DNA from: Polaromonas sp.
Lineage (GTDB): Bacteria > Pseudomonadota > Gammaproteobacteria > Burkholderiales > Burkholderiaceae_C
Direction: 5' to 3'
Length of the DNA: 64,000 bases
Assembly: GCF_010365105.1 (NCBI RefSeq)
Contig: NZ_JAAFGZ010000001.1
Span: forward strand, 1-64,000
Positions 50,065-59,231 of the stretch are shown piece by piece. The stretch's first letter is position 1. The number at the start of each line of letters is the position of its first letter. The translations under genes were made by a program, and so were the position numbers. The notes beneath the pieces are model-generated. The model was not told the origin of the DNA, did no database searches, and worked only from the letters and a program-made list of their open reading frames with translations.

Positions 50065-51033
50065 ATGAGCAGCCCAGCCTTCGCCTCCGTGGCCGACCTT
50101 GAAGTCAAAAAAACCACCTTTCTCCAGCTGTCCGAACATTGCTGGGCCTACACCGCCGAAGGCGACCCAAACACCGGCGTCATCATCGGCGACGACTCGG
50201 TGCTGATCTGCGATGCACTGGCCACCCCCGTCATGGCCCAGGGCCTGATTGCCGAAATCCGCCGCGTGACCGACAAGCCGATCAAGTACGTTGTGCTGTC
50301 GCACTACCACGCAGTGCGGGTGCTGGGGGCTTCGGGCTACCTCGATGCCGGCCTGCAGGAAATCATTGCCAGCCAGGGCACCTATGAAATGATCGTCGAG
50401 CGCGGCGCCCAGGACATCCAGTCCGAATACGAGCGTTTTCCGCGCCTGTTCCAGAATTTCGACTCGATTCCCGGCCTGACCTGGCCGACGCTGGTGTTCA
50501 GGGACGAAATGACGCTGTGGATGGGTTCGCTCGAAGTCAAGATCATGCACCCCGGCGCCGGCCACACGCGCGGCGACACGATCGTCTGGGTGCCGTCCGA
50601 GCAGGTGCTGTTCTCCGGCGACCTGGTCGAAGCTGACGCCGCCTGCTACACCGGTGATGCCCAGCTGGAGGAATGGCCGGCTACGCTCGATGTGCTGGCC
50701 GCGCTGGGCGCGCAAAAGCTGGTGCCCGGACGCGGCCCGGCGCTGCTGACGCCCGAACGCGTCACCGAAGGCCTGGACTACACCCGCGATTTCGTCACCA
50801 CGCTGCTGGGCGCTGCCCGGGAAGCGGTGGCCCAGGGCATGAACCTGAACCAGGCCATGGCGCACGCACGCAAGGCGATGGACCCGAAGTTCGGCCAGGT
50901 CTTCATCTACGAGCACTGCCTGCCGTTTGACGTGACGCGCGCGGTCGACGAGGCCAGCGGCATCAAGCATCCGCGCATCTGGACCGCCGAACGCGACCGC
51001 GAAATGTGGCACGGCCTGCAGGCTGCCGGCTGA
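50065..51033 (+). CDS. MBL-fold metallo-hydrolase
   Basis: GVIIGDDSVLICDALATPVMAQGLIAEIRRVTDKPIKYVVLSHYHAVRVLGA; HPGAGHTRGDTIVWVPSEQVLFSGDLV. Confidence 0.92.
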   Translation: MSSPAFASVADLEVKKTTFLQLSEHCWAYTAEGDPNTGVIIGDDSVLICDALATPVMAQGLIAEIRRVTDKPIKYVVLSHYHAVRVLGASGYLDAGLQEIIASQGTYEMIVERGAQDIQSEYERFPRLFQNFDSIPGLTWPTLVFRDEMTLWMGSLEVKIMHPGAGHTRGDTIVWVPSEQVLFSGDLVEADAACYTGDAQLEEWPATLDVLAALGAQKLVPGRGPALLTPERVTEGLDYTRDFVTTLLGAAREAVAQGMNLNQAMAHARKAMDPKFGQVFIYEHCLPFDVTRAVDEASGIKHPRIWTAERDREMWHGLQAAG

Positions 51034-51098
51034 TTTTTGCACCCGCCTTGCGCTGTGTTGCGGATGCAGCGGGAACTATCACCAAAAGACAGGCCACC

Positions 51099-52775
51099 AT
51101 GCTGAGCACCTACCAATATCCGAAATACGACTATGTCCAGCCGCCCGAGCAAAAGAGCGGCGAAACCAGGCGCCATCCGGTGGTAGTGGTCGGTGCCGGG
51201 CCAGTCGGACTGGCGGCGGCGATTGACCTGGCGCAGTCAGGCGTGCCGGTGTTGTTGCTCGATGACGATGACACCGTGTCGCTTGGCTCGCGCGGCGTCT
51301 GCTATGCCAAGCGCACGCTGGAGGTGCTGGACCGGCTGGGCGTCGGCAATGCCTGTATCGATAAAGGCGTCAGCTGGAACGTTGGCCGCACCTTTTTTGA
51401 GGGCCAGGAGGTCTACCATTTCGACCTGCTGCCGCAGCCCGACCACAAGCGCCCGGGCATGATCAACCTGCAGCAGTATTACCTTGAAGAGTTCGAAGTC
51501 AGGCGCGCCCGGGAACTGCCCAACCTGGAACTGCGCTTTCGCCACAAGGTGGTGGACGTTGCGCCCGATGGCCAAGGCGCCACCTTGCAGGTCGAAACGC
51601 CCGATGGCGTCTATACGCTGGAAACCGACTGGCTGGTGGTGGCCGATGGCGCGCGCAGCCCGATTCGCCGCATGATGAAGCTGGACATCGACGGCAAGGT
51701 GTTCAAGGACCGCTTCCTGATTGCCGATGTGGTGATGAAGGCCGACTTTCCCCATGAACGCTGGTTCTGGTTCGACCCGCCCTTTCATCGTGGCCAGTCG
51801 GTGCTGCTGCACCGTCAGGCCGACCAGGTTTACCGCATCGATTTTCAGCTGGGCTGGCAGGCGGACCCGGAAGAAGAGAAAAAACCTGAAAACGTGATTC
51901 CGCGTATCCAGGCGATGCTCGGCGATGACCGTCCGTTCGAGCTGGAATGGGTCAGCGTCTACACCTTCCAGTGCCGGCGCATGCACAAGTTGCGGCATGG
52001 GCGTGTGCTGTTTGTCGGCGATGCCGCGCACCAGGTGTCGCCGTTTGGCGCGCGCGGCGCCAACTCCGGCATCCAGGACGCCGACAACCTGGCCTGGAAG
52101 CTCAGCCTGGTGATTGGCGGCCAGGCACCCGAGGCGCTGCTTGACAGCTATTGCGAAGAGCGCGGCTTTGCCGCCGACGAAAACCTCATGAACTCGACGC
52201 GCTCGACCGACTTCATCACGCCCAAGAGCAAGACCTCGCTGATGTTCCGCAATGCCGTCCTGACGCTGGCCAAGGACCATGCGTTTGCCCGGGCGCTGGT
52301 CAATTCCGGTCGCTTGTCGGTGCCGGCCTGCCTGAGCGCGTCACGGCTGAACACGCCGGACAGCGACCCGTTTGAGGGCAGCATGCAGCCTGGCGCGGCG
52401 ATGGACGATGCACCGATGCAGGAAGACGGTCAGGCGTGCTGGTTGCTGGACCGCGTCGGTGGCCGTTTCATGGCGCTGGTCTGTGTCAGCGACCCGACCG
52501 CGCTTGACGCGGCGACGCTTAACGCCTTCCATGCGCTGTCGGCTGGTGCGATTCCGGTAGAGGTCGTGCTGGTTTCACCCGGGCCGGGCAGGGCGCCCGA
52601 GGGATTGCGGGTTTTCAGGGACAGCGCCGGTCGCTTTGCCGAGCGCTATGACAGCCAGCCCGGAACGGTCTATTTGCTGCGCCCTGACCAGCATGTCGCT
52701 GCCCGCTGGCGTAATTTTGAGCTGGACACCGTCCGGGCGGCGCTGGCCCGTGCAAGCGCGACCCTTCATTCATGA
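51099..52775 (+). CDS. FAD-dependent aromatic monooxygenase (MhpA/TfdB/PheA-like)
   Basis: HPVVVVGAGPVGLAAAIDLAQSGVPVLLLDDD, DWLVVADGARSPIRR, GRVLFVGDAAHQVSPFGARGANSGIQDADNLAWKL. Confidence 0.94.
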   Translation: MLSTYQYPKYDYVQPPEQKSGETRRHPVVVVGAGPVGLAAAIDLAQSGVPVLLLDDDDTVSLGSRGVCYAKRTLEVLDRLGVGNACIDKGVSWNVGRTFFEGQEVYHFDLLPQPDHKRPGMINLQQYYLEEFEVRRARELPNLELRFRHKVVDVAPDGQGATLQVETPDGVYTLETDWLVVADGARSPIRRMMKLDIDGKVFKDRFLIADVVMKADFPHERWFWFDPPFHRGQSVLLHRQADQVYRIDFQLGWQADPEEEKKPENVIPRIQAMLGDDRPFELEWVSVYTFQCRRMHKLRHGRVLFVGDAAHQVSPFGARGANSGIQDADNLAWKLSLVIGGQAPEALLDSYCEERGFAADENLMNSTRSTDFITPKSKTSLMFRNAVLTLAKDHAFARALVNSGRLSVPACLSASRLNTPDSDPFEGSMQPGAAMDDAPMQEDGQACWLLDRVGGRFMALVCVSDPTALDAATLNAFHALSAGAIPVEVVLVSPGPGRAPEGLRVFRDSAGRFAERYDSQPGTVYLLRPDQHVAARWRNFELDTVRAALARASATLHS

Positions 52776-52785
52776 GAAAGCCGGC

Positions 52786-53010
52786 ATGACCTTGAACCTG
52801 AACCCTAATTTTTCCAAGATCGGCAAGCATTACCGCCACGCCTTTTCAGCCGGCGACGATTTTTATGAAATGCTGATTGACACCCATCAAGGCTTGAGCG
52901 ACGAGCAAAGCGCCATGGTCAACGCCCGGCTGGTGCTGCTGCTGTCCAACCATATTGGCGACCTCGCCATTCTGAAAGAAGCCATGAAGATGGCACGCGA
53001 AGGCGTCTGA
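52786..53010 (+). CDS. DUF2783-type small protein
   Basis: MTLNLNPNFSKIGKHYRHAFSAGDDFYEMLIDTHQGLSDEQSAMVNARLVLLLSNHIGDLAILKEAMKMAREGV; 3' of the FAD monooxygenase. Confidence 0.8.
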   Translation: MTLNLNPNFSKIGKHYRHAFSAGDDFYEMLIDTHQGLSDEQSAMVNARLVLLLSNHIGDLAILKEAMKMAREGV

Positions 53011-53040
53011 TCGCGCCACGGGCTGGCCGGAAAAGCAAAA

Positions 53041-53069
53041 AGCCCCGCAAGTCATGGACTTGCGGGGCT
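53041..53069. terminator. Bidirectional intrinsic terminator
   Basis: AGCCCCGCAAGTC-ATG-GACTTGCGGGGCT (13-bp perfect stem) with A-run before and T-run after. Confidence 0.93.
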
Positions 53070-53079
53070 TTTCAGTATC

Positions 53080-53090
53080 TGGTGATAGGT
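53080..53090. repeat. Distal attachment-site core of the element
   Basis: tggtgataggt-acga-ttgaa vs tRNA 3' end tggtgataggt-ggac-ttgaa. Confidence 0.8.
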
Positions 53091-53151
53091 ACGATTGAAG
53101 GATGGCTGGAAACCCGCATGGATAGGGGGTTTCACTTTTAAAAACCTCATT

Positions 53152-53176
53152 TTGTTCCCCCGTTTGTTCCCCCGCT
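53152..53176. repeat. Distal arm-type integrase site candidate
   Basis: TTGTTCCCCCGTTTGTTCCCCCGCT; 24/25 identical to 62145-62169. Confidence 0.8.
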
Positions 53177-53303
53177 TTGCTTCTGCTACCCCCTTTTTTG
53201 CCTGTTTTGAAACATCGCGCCGGATGAAGTCAGCGCCGACTCCTTTTTAAATAAATTCTCGCTGTCGTCGGCTTGCCACAGGTCAGTCCGGCACCATTCA
53301 GCC

Positions 53304-53347
53304 CCAGCCCACTACCCCATCGACAATGTCGACAAACTCGACAGACT
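53304..53347 (+). repeat. Iteron block, distal copy (CGACAATGT-CGACAAACT-CGACAGACT)
   Basis: Three 9-bp units at 53321-53347; preceded by ccagcccactacccc, matching the block at 56156-56202. Confidence 0.88.
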
Positions 53348-53495
53348 GCTTCAGGCAAACGCAAAAAAGCCCGGTCTTGCCAGGCTTGATTGGAAATAGG
53401 TGCCAGCCACGCACCCGAAATGTATACCGCTGGCTGTCGGGGTTTTGCGTCACCGCATAAGGGGCACTCGCCGACTAATCCCCGTCAAAACTGTC

Positions 53496-55208
53496 TTAGC
53501 GAACGCCAGTCACCAAAGCGAAGGCTTTGGGGTAGAACACGGCGGTATCCATGCGCACATGGCACAGGAAAGCGATCTGGCCTTTTTGGGCAAAGGCTTC
53601 TTCCAGCACCTGAATGCTCAGGTTTTCCCGCATGGCCAGTGCCATTTTTGTGAAGTCACCAATGTAGATTTCAGAGCAATCAGCGCTGGTGCCCACCGTC
53701 AGGTTGTCCGGCACCTGCGATGTGCCCACGATCTTCAGGTTTTGCAGCATGGACGGCACCTGCAAAGGCTGGCCGGTCGTGTCTGCCAATGCGCCCAGCT
53801 TGACCAGCGAACGCGGGGACATGATGGCCGCGTTGGGCATCGGCGCGTCAGCGCCCAGGATGGCCTGAACGCCACTGAACAGGTTGCCATAGCTGGCCAG
53901 CACCGCGCCGTTTGCGCCGTTGATGACGGCATTGACACCGGCCGTGTTCAGCAGGCCTCGGGGCACTGGCGTGATGCCACTGCCACGCAGGCCCACGCGG
54001 TCGATTTCCTTGGCGAACGCCTGCGCAATGGTTTCACGCAGTGCGCTGTCGATGTTGGTTGCATCGGCCAGCAGTTCACGGCTGATTTTGACGATGAACG
54101 CCAGGCTGTGCGGTGTGACGACCAGATTTTTGAAGGTCGGGGCGCTGTCGACGACATCATCGTTTTCATTGCGCCATCCGGCCACGGGCAATGCATCCAC
54201 AGCCGCGAACGAATAATTTTTAGCGCCCTCGTCCAGAGGAACAATGCCGACACCTGCCTGCAACAAGCTAGACGCAGGCACCAGCGCAGCCAGAATTTCA
54301 GGCATCACCAGGCTGGGAACGGCGTAGCCTCCTGACGAATCAACACCCACAGAAAGCGCACGGGCGGCGGCTGCGGTGGTTTTCATGCGGGCAATACCGC
54401 GAATGAAGTCCGTCAAGCCCAGCGCTTCGCCGCCTTGCGCGCGCTTGGCGTAATGCGCCCGGAAGTCGTCAGCGCTGCGCAGCACGTTCATGCTGCCAGA
54501 CTCAGGGGTGATTGTTTGGATATCCGCGCAACCCGCAGTTACCAGCGGCTTGTTGGACATGGCACGGATGGCTTCGACTTGAAACTGTTCGACCGTATGG
54601 CCGGCCTGAATGGAGCGAATGGCCAGCTCGGCACCGCCTGGCATGACGGCAGCGATGGCGCTGATTTCAGCGGCGTGATTACGGGTTTCAGCAACAAGGG
54701 GTAAGTCAGTAGTTTTCATTGGAGTTTCTTGCGTTTGTTTTTGCGGAAGGGAAAGGGTGTGACGGCGAAAAAATCCTGCAGCCGTATCGGCTGGTACAGC
54801 CACGGCAGAGACTTCAAAAGGCTGAAAGCCGAACTTTCGGACTGCTTGTCCATTGATGGTCAAAGGCGTGCCCTCGTCGGTCATGTAGCCGACTGAAACG
54901 CCTGTAACGATTCCGGCGCTCACGTCGGCCAAAATCTCGCTGGCTCGGGCAGATTGACCAAAGATGGCCAGGCCGCGCAATTTGTTGCCGTCAACGCGAA
55001 CATTGCGCACGATGCCAATATTCAACTGATTGGCGTTGTGTGATTCGATCAGCGGCAAGTCGCCGCGAGAAAGGTCTACCCGCGACATATCGAGAACTTC
55101 GATATAGCCGTTGCGCTGATACGGCGTGTCCGTGGCAATCACCACGGGTACGGACCGCGCATCAAGATCAGCTTGGCCCAGGCTTGCCTTACGGTACAGC
55201 GCGTTCAT
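53496..55208 (-). CDS. Prohead protease-HK97 major capsid protein fusion
   Basis: N-terminal protease half (DLPLIESHNANQLNIGIV...GIVTGVSVGYMTDEG); C-terminal HK97-like capsid half (SSGGYAVPSLVMPEILAALVPASSLLQAGVGIVPL...FAKEIDRVGLRGSG...IYIGDFTKMALAMRENLSIQ). Internal ATG at 54719 precedes MKTTDLPLVAETRNH. Confidence 0.88.
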   Translation of the reverse strand: MNALYRKASLGQADLDARSVPVVIATDTPYQRNGYIEVLDMSRVDLSRGDLPLIESHNANQLNIGIVRNVRVDGNKLRGLAIFGQSARASEILADVSAGIVTGVSVGYMTDEGTPLTINGQAVRKFGFQPFEVSAVAVPADTAAGFFRRHTLSLPQKQTQETPMKTTDLPLVAETRNHAAEISAIAAVMPGGAELAIRSIQAGHTVEQFQVEAIRAMSNKPLVTAGCADIQTITPESGSMNVLRSADDFRAHYAKRAQGGEALGLTDFIRGIARMKTTAAAARALSVGVDSSGGYAVPSLVMPEILAALVPASSLLQAGVGIVPLDEGAKNYSFAAVDALPVAGWRNENDDVVDSAPTFKNLVVTPHSLAFIVKISRELLADATNIDSALRETIAQAFAKEIDRVGLRGSGITPVPRGLLNTAGVNAVINGANGAVLASYGNLFSGVQAILGADAPMPNAAIMSPRSLVKLGALADTTGQPLQVPSMLQNLKIVGTSQVPDNLTVGTSADCSEIYIGDFTKMALAMRENLSIQVLEEAFAQKGQIAFLCHVRMDTAVFYPKAFALVTGVR

Positions 55209-55495
55209 TTGAACTGTCTGTCGCGCAAGGTGAAAATCAGCATAGACGCCAGGCCAAAGGCAGCGTCTTCGCTCAGCTGGGTAGCGGCGGAAAAGCCAGG
55301 GCCTTCAATCTTGATACTCAGGTCGCGGTGGATTGACACCTGAACCGGCTTGTCTGCCGGGTGTGTTGGCTTGATGGGCCGGTCAGCCAGAAAGGAAATT
55401 CCGGCATCGTTGATTTCAATAAATGGAGGTGTTTTCATGGATGGGTATGGAGGTGATGAATCGATCATCACCCCAGACCCTCCAATGACACACAA
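55205..55495 (-). CDS. Small hypothetical protein of the capsid module (start possibly 55438)
   Basis: ATGA overlap with the capsid gene start. Confidence 0.65.
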   Translation of the reverse strand: MCVIGGSGVMIDSSPPYPSMKTPPFIEINDAGISFLADRPIKPTHPADKPVQVSIHRDLSIKIEGPGFSAATQLSEDAAFGLASMLIFTLRDRQFK

Positions 55496-55507
55496 GACGA
55501 TTTACTG

Positions 55508-56047
55508 TCAGGGCTTGCCCTCAACCACGCGCAATACCTGGCGCATGGATTTCGGCAATTCCGTGCCGAACTGCTGATGCAAATTCAAAAGATAAGCAAA
55601 AACATCAGCCTCGGTCACCTGGCTGGCGTCAGGCGGGGTTTTCAGCATATCGGCCACCTGCTGCGCTTTTGCCGTCTTGCAGCCTTCTGGCTGCGCGTCA
55701 TACAAGTGTTTGATGGCGGCGTCCCGAACCATCCGACGCTCCACCTTCGCGGGCACGTCGTGCGCCCCTCCTTGCCTTGGACGCAATCCCAGATTCCCGG
55801 TAATGTCGAGTTGACCGTCCAAGTATTGCCGAAATGCACGGGCCACGATGACGGCTGCGTCTCCAGGTACGACGCGGTTCGTCTCCAGACAATCGACGGC
55901 AATGCGCAAGGCCTGCAGCGGGGTTATTGCCGTGGGGGGTTGGTGCCACCAGGCACAAATCACTGAATTCGTAGTGCTCTCCTTTTTCGGGTTTTTAATG
56001 GTTGCCGGGTAGCGTGTATTCACTTCAACACGTTCACCGTTCACCAT
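55508..56047 (-). CDS. Hypothetical protein, 179 aa, capsid module
   Basis: Complete ORF on minus strand, 12 nt before the next gene. Confidence 0.65.
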   Translation of the reverse strand: MVNGERVEVNTRYPATIKNPKKESTTNSVICAWWHQPPTAITPLQALRIAVDCLETNRVVPGDAAVIVARAFRQYLDGQLDITGNLGLRPRQGGAHDVPAKVERRMVRDAAIKHLYDAQPEGCKTAKAQQVADMLKTPPDASQVTEADVFAYLLNLHQQFGTELPKSMRQVLRVVEGKP

Positions 56048-56126
56048 TTGCCAACCTCATGCGCTAACGGTTTCACGCGGTTCGAATTACCCTTGGCTGG
56101 CGGACCTCCACTAGGACCCGATGACG

Positions 56127-56244
56127 GGGGTAGGTGGCGCACATGGCCACATCGGCCAGCCACCTCTACCCCTAACGACAATGTCGACAAACTCGACACA
56201 CTCAGTTTCCCGCCCCGGTCTGTCGAGTTTGTCGACATTGTCGT
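56127..56244. repeat. Nested inverted repeats with iterons; candidate replication origin or packaging site
   Basis: Perfect 24-bp arms ACGACAATGTCGACAAACTCGACA (56175-56198) and TGTCGAGTTTGTCGACATTGTCGT (56221-56244); outer GGGGTAGGTGGC / GCCACCTCTACCCC. Confidence 0.9.
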
Positions 56245-56323
56245 GGTGCGTACGGCTATATGGCTGTAAGTCATTGATATAGAAAGAAAAAGGTTAAAAA
56301 ATAGCTTATTGCGACAAACCCGG

Positions 56324-57871
56324 TTATGTCGCCAGCACCTTTGGGTTGACGCTGTAGGCAGTGGTTGGTGGTGCACCCTTGTTATGGCGCTTGAACTCGC
56401 GCACCACGTCCTGCTGCTCCAGTCGCGCCAGTGCCTTCTGCAGACGGTCCATGCTGCGAAAGCGCCCCTCCTGCGCCTTCTGGCATTCGCGCCTGGTGAA
56501 GTCGGTTCGTTCGTTGGCACGGATCCATTTGAGGATGGCCACTGCATCGTTGTCCACGGCGTCGGTGCCAAGCAGACCGAAAGCCGCTTGCGCATGAGGT
56601 ATCAGCAGCCTACCCAGCTTCAGCGCCTTGTCCATTGATGCATGGCTTACCTCAACAGCCTGCAGCCCTGTCTCAGCCAGCTCCAGCACCGCAGCGATGC
56701 GCGCCACTGCACCAGGTAGCTTGCTGGTCCAGTCGTTGATGGATTCATAGCGCCCGCCTTCGCCTTGCTGGTGCTCGATCTCCTCGGCCAGGTCAAGCCA
56801 TACATCACGCGCAGCCTCGGACAGGGTCAGCACCTTGGGTGCTTCTACCGCGCCAGGCACGCCCTCCAATAGGCTGAACAGATAGTCTTGGTACTCAGCC
56901 GCCACCTCCTCAGGGATGGGCGTGTGCTTGCGCACATCCCGCGTGCCCACGTTGCTCGCTGGCATGGCGTACAGAAACCGCGCCAGCAGCCCGGAACCCC
57001 GAAAGCGCGATGATCCGGCCACCTCTGACATCACGTCAGGCTGCAGCATCAGGCCAAAGGACAGCGCTGGTTTGTCCACATGGGCAGACCGCCCGGCCCG
57101 GTCAACCCGCATGGGCGTTCCCGCATGGCCCTGCAGGAACACGTCGATATTCGCCGCGCCGCCGTTGTAGATACCAGCCATGATGAGGAAGATTCCCGCC
57201 TCATCTGAGTGCACCGCCATGCGCTCGCCGTGCTCTACCAGCATTGCCTGCAGCCGCTCGGCGGTCGTGTCGCCCGTGAACAGACGCGGTGCCCGTATCT
57301 CCTCGGGCATCTCGGTTTCCTCGCGCTCCACCTCGGCGCGGATGGCTTCGCGCTCGCTGGGTTCTTTGGCTTTGGCGGCGTCCTGCAACAGCCGCTCGAT
57401 GCGTTTTTTTGCCACCGCCCTTGTGGCGTTGACCTTGGCGATATCGCTGCGCATCCGGTCCCGCAGTAGCTTTTCCCAGCGCACCAGCGGCCCCAGCATG
57501 GCATTCAAGACCGCTGATTTGCGCGTCCCGCTGGGGGATGCGCTCAGGGTCCACAGCGCCAGCGGTTCGGTGTAGCTGTCGCCAAAGGGTGAAACCTCGA
57601 ACCGGCGGTGAAGCACCGTGGCCAGCACTGCCAATCCGCACATCACCGCCAGGGCGGGCGGCGTCTGTGTGCTTGCCGACACGGCCCGCGCCATATCGGC
57701 CATCCACGACGGCAACACCTCAGGCGGAATAGGCGGCGTGCGTAGCGTGCCCGGCAAGATAGGGTCAGGCCAGACGGGCGGCTCCACCGAAGGCACGGCC
57801 TGGTCAATTTGCCGCTGCACCTCTTCAATGCTCGCCATGGCTGCCAGGTCGTTGAAGTCGGTCGCGTTCAT
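56324..57871 (-). CDS. DUF3987 (YfjI-like) protein, probable replication helicase/ATPase
   Basis: LWTLSASPSGTRKSAVLNAMLGP, HSDEAGIFLIMAGIYNGGAANIDVFLQGHAGTPMRVDR, LSFGLMLQPDVM, GLLARFLYAMP. Confidence 0.87.
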   Translation of the reverse strand: MNATDFNDLAAMASIEEVQRQIDQAVPSVEPPVWPDPILPGTLRTPPIPPEVLPSWMADMARAVSASTQTPPALAVMCGLAVLATVLHRRFEVSPFGDSYTEPLALWTLSASPSGTRKSAVLNAMLGPLVRWEKLLRDRMRSDIAKVNATRAVAKKRIERLLQDAAKAKEPSEREAIRAEVEREETEMPEEIRAPRLFTGDTTAERLQAMLVEHGERMAVHSDEAGIFLIMAGIYNGGAANIDVFLQGHAGTPMRVDRAGRSAHVDKPALSFGLMLQPDVMSEVAGSSRFRGSGLLARFLYAMPASNVGTRDVRKHTPIPEEVAAEYQDYLFSLLEGVPGAVEAPKVLTLSEAARDVWLDLAEEIEHQQGEGGRYESINDWTSKLPGAVARIAAVLELAETGLQAVEVSHASMDKALKLGRLLIPHAQAAFGLLGTDAVDNDAVAILKWIRANERTDFTRRECQKAQEGRFRSMDRLQKALARLEQQDVVREFKRHNKGAPPTTAYSVNPKVLAT

Positions 57872-58701
57872 GCCGACACCTCCGGGAACTTGGGCACGGC
57901 CAGAAAGCCGCCCACGGTTCGCGCCGCTGCCTGCGCATGCGTCACGCCGGGGTTGCCCTGCGTCGCAAAATCGTTGTCTGCACAGACGATCATCCGCAAT
58001 GCCGGAAACTTGCTGCGTAGCGCCTTCGCCACGGCCACCAGATTGCCGCAGTTGAAGGCCACGGCCACGGCCCGCCCGGTTGCCTGGTGCAAGGTGCTCG
58101 CCGTCGCCAGTCCCTCGCACAGCAGCAGTGAATCCACCGGCCGGCCGATGGCGAAGTAACAGCCCACGATGCGCCCGCCAGTCAGAAAGCGTTTCGAGCC
58201 GTCCGCGCCGATGAACTGCAGCGTGTGCAGCTCGCCACGCACATCACGCGCCGCGATCACCAGCGCGCCGTTCAATTGGCGAATGCCATACGCGCCGATT
58301 TGCTTGCGCTGCAGGTAGGGATGGGCATTCGTGGCTGGATGCGCCAAGGCCCACAGCTTTGCCGCCCGCTCGCGTGCCGTCGCCTGCACATTGGCCTGCT
58401 CAGCCGCCCGCGCCGCCCGCATGGCAAACATTTGGCGGTGCATTTCTGCCTGTTCTGCCGGTGTGGCCGGTTTGCTTGTGCGCTGCTCGCACCATGTATG
58501 CGACTCGCCGGTTTTCCAGCTGCCGAACGCGCCAGCCATCACTGGATGGCTGTACATCACGGCCCAGCCGTTGCGGCTGCCCGCCTTGTCGCCATCGATG
58601 CGGTAGCGCTGCAGCTTGCCGTCGCCTGCCAGGTCAAGATCACCGTGTGGGGCCAAGCCAGCGGCGGCGATGGATTGTCTGAATTGGTCGGTGGTACTCA
58701 T
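57868..58701 (-). CDS. Toprim-domain primase-like protein
   Basis: LLLCEGLATASTLHQATGRAVAVAFNCGNL...LRMIVCADNDFATQGNPG; 4-nt overlaps on both sides. Confidence 0.87.
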   Translation of the reverse strand: MSTTDQFRQSIAAAGLAPHGDLDLAGDGKLQRYRIDGDKAGSRNGWAVMYSHPVMAGAFGSWKTGESHTWCEQRTSKPATPAEQAEMHRQMFAMRAARAAEQANVQATARERAAKLWALAHPATNAHPYLQRKQIGAYGIRQLNGALVIAARDVRGELHTLQFIGADGSKRFLTGGRIVGCYFAIGRPVDSLLLCEGLATASTLHQATGRAVAVAFNCGNLVAVAKALRSKFPALRMIVCADNDFATQGNPGVTHAQAAARTVGGFLAVPKFPEVSA

Positions 58702-59231
58702 GCTGCCACCTTTTCTGCTTGTTTTGTGCGCTTCGCTTGGCGGGCACTCTTCATGCGGGTGTTGAATTCGGCACGATGCCGGGCTTCACGTTCTGCATAG
58801 AAGTCGCGCTGTTTTTCTGCCATTTCAATCTTGCGTTCCAGCCACGGCCTGTTATTGCCGTGCTTGCCCATGAATTTGACGGCCTCCGCCATGACTTCCA
58901 TGAAGGCAGCAGACGCACCGCGCCGCCCCGGCTTGCCCGTGGGGTCGTTGCCTGCATGGATGGCGTCCTCGATGACCCTTGTCACGTCGATACGCGGCCC
59001 ATTAGTGCATTCCAGCGCGGCCAACAATTCAGCAGCGCAGCGGTGGCCTGTCAGCCAGCCAGCGCAGTAATCTTCTGCCGGAACATCAAAACAATTTTCA
59101 CTTTTGAAGGCACCCAGGCGGTTCAGCTCGATGGTGAAAAACGACAATTCGCCCCGCTGGGTAAGCCTGCCATCGGCATGACGAACCACGGAATGAACCG
59201 GCGTGAATGGGGTGGTGGTTGCGGCGTTCAT
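58698..59231 (-). CDS. Hypothetical protein of the element replication operon (177 aa)
   Basis: ATGA overlaps with neighbours; C-terminal basic coiled region. Confidence 0.65.
   Translation of the reverse strand: MNAATTTPFTPVHSVVRHADGRLTQRGELSFFTIELNRLGAFKSENCFDVPAEDYCAGWLTGHRCAAELLAALECTNGPRIDVTRVIEDAIHAGNDPTGKPGRRGASAAFMEVMAEAVKFMGKHGNNRPWLERKIEMAEKQRDFYAEREARHRAEFNTRMKSARQAKRTKQAEKVAA

Noticed and set aside
53304-56244. Possible CRISPR repeats in the mobile element
   Set aside because: Only three blocks, 9-bp internal periodicity and inverted orientation; fits iterons rather than repeat-spacer units.
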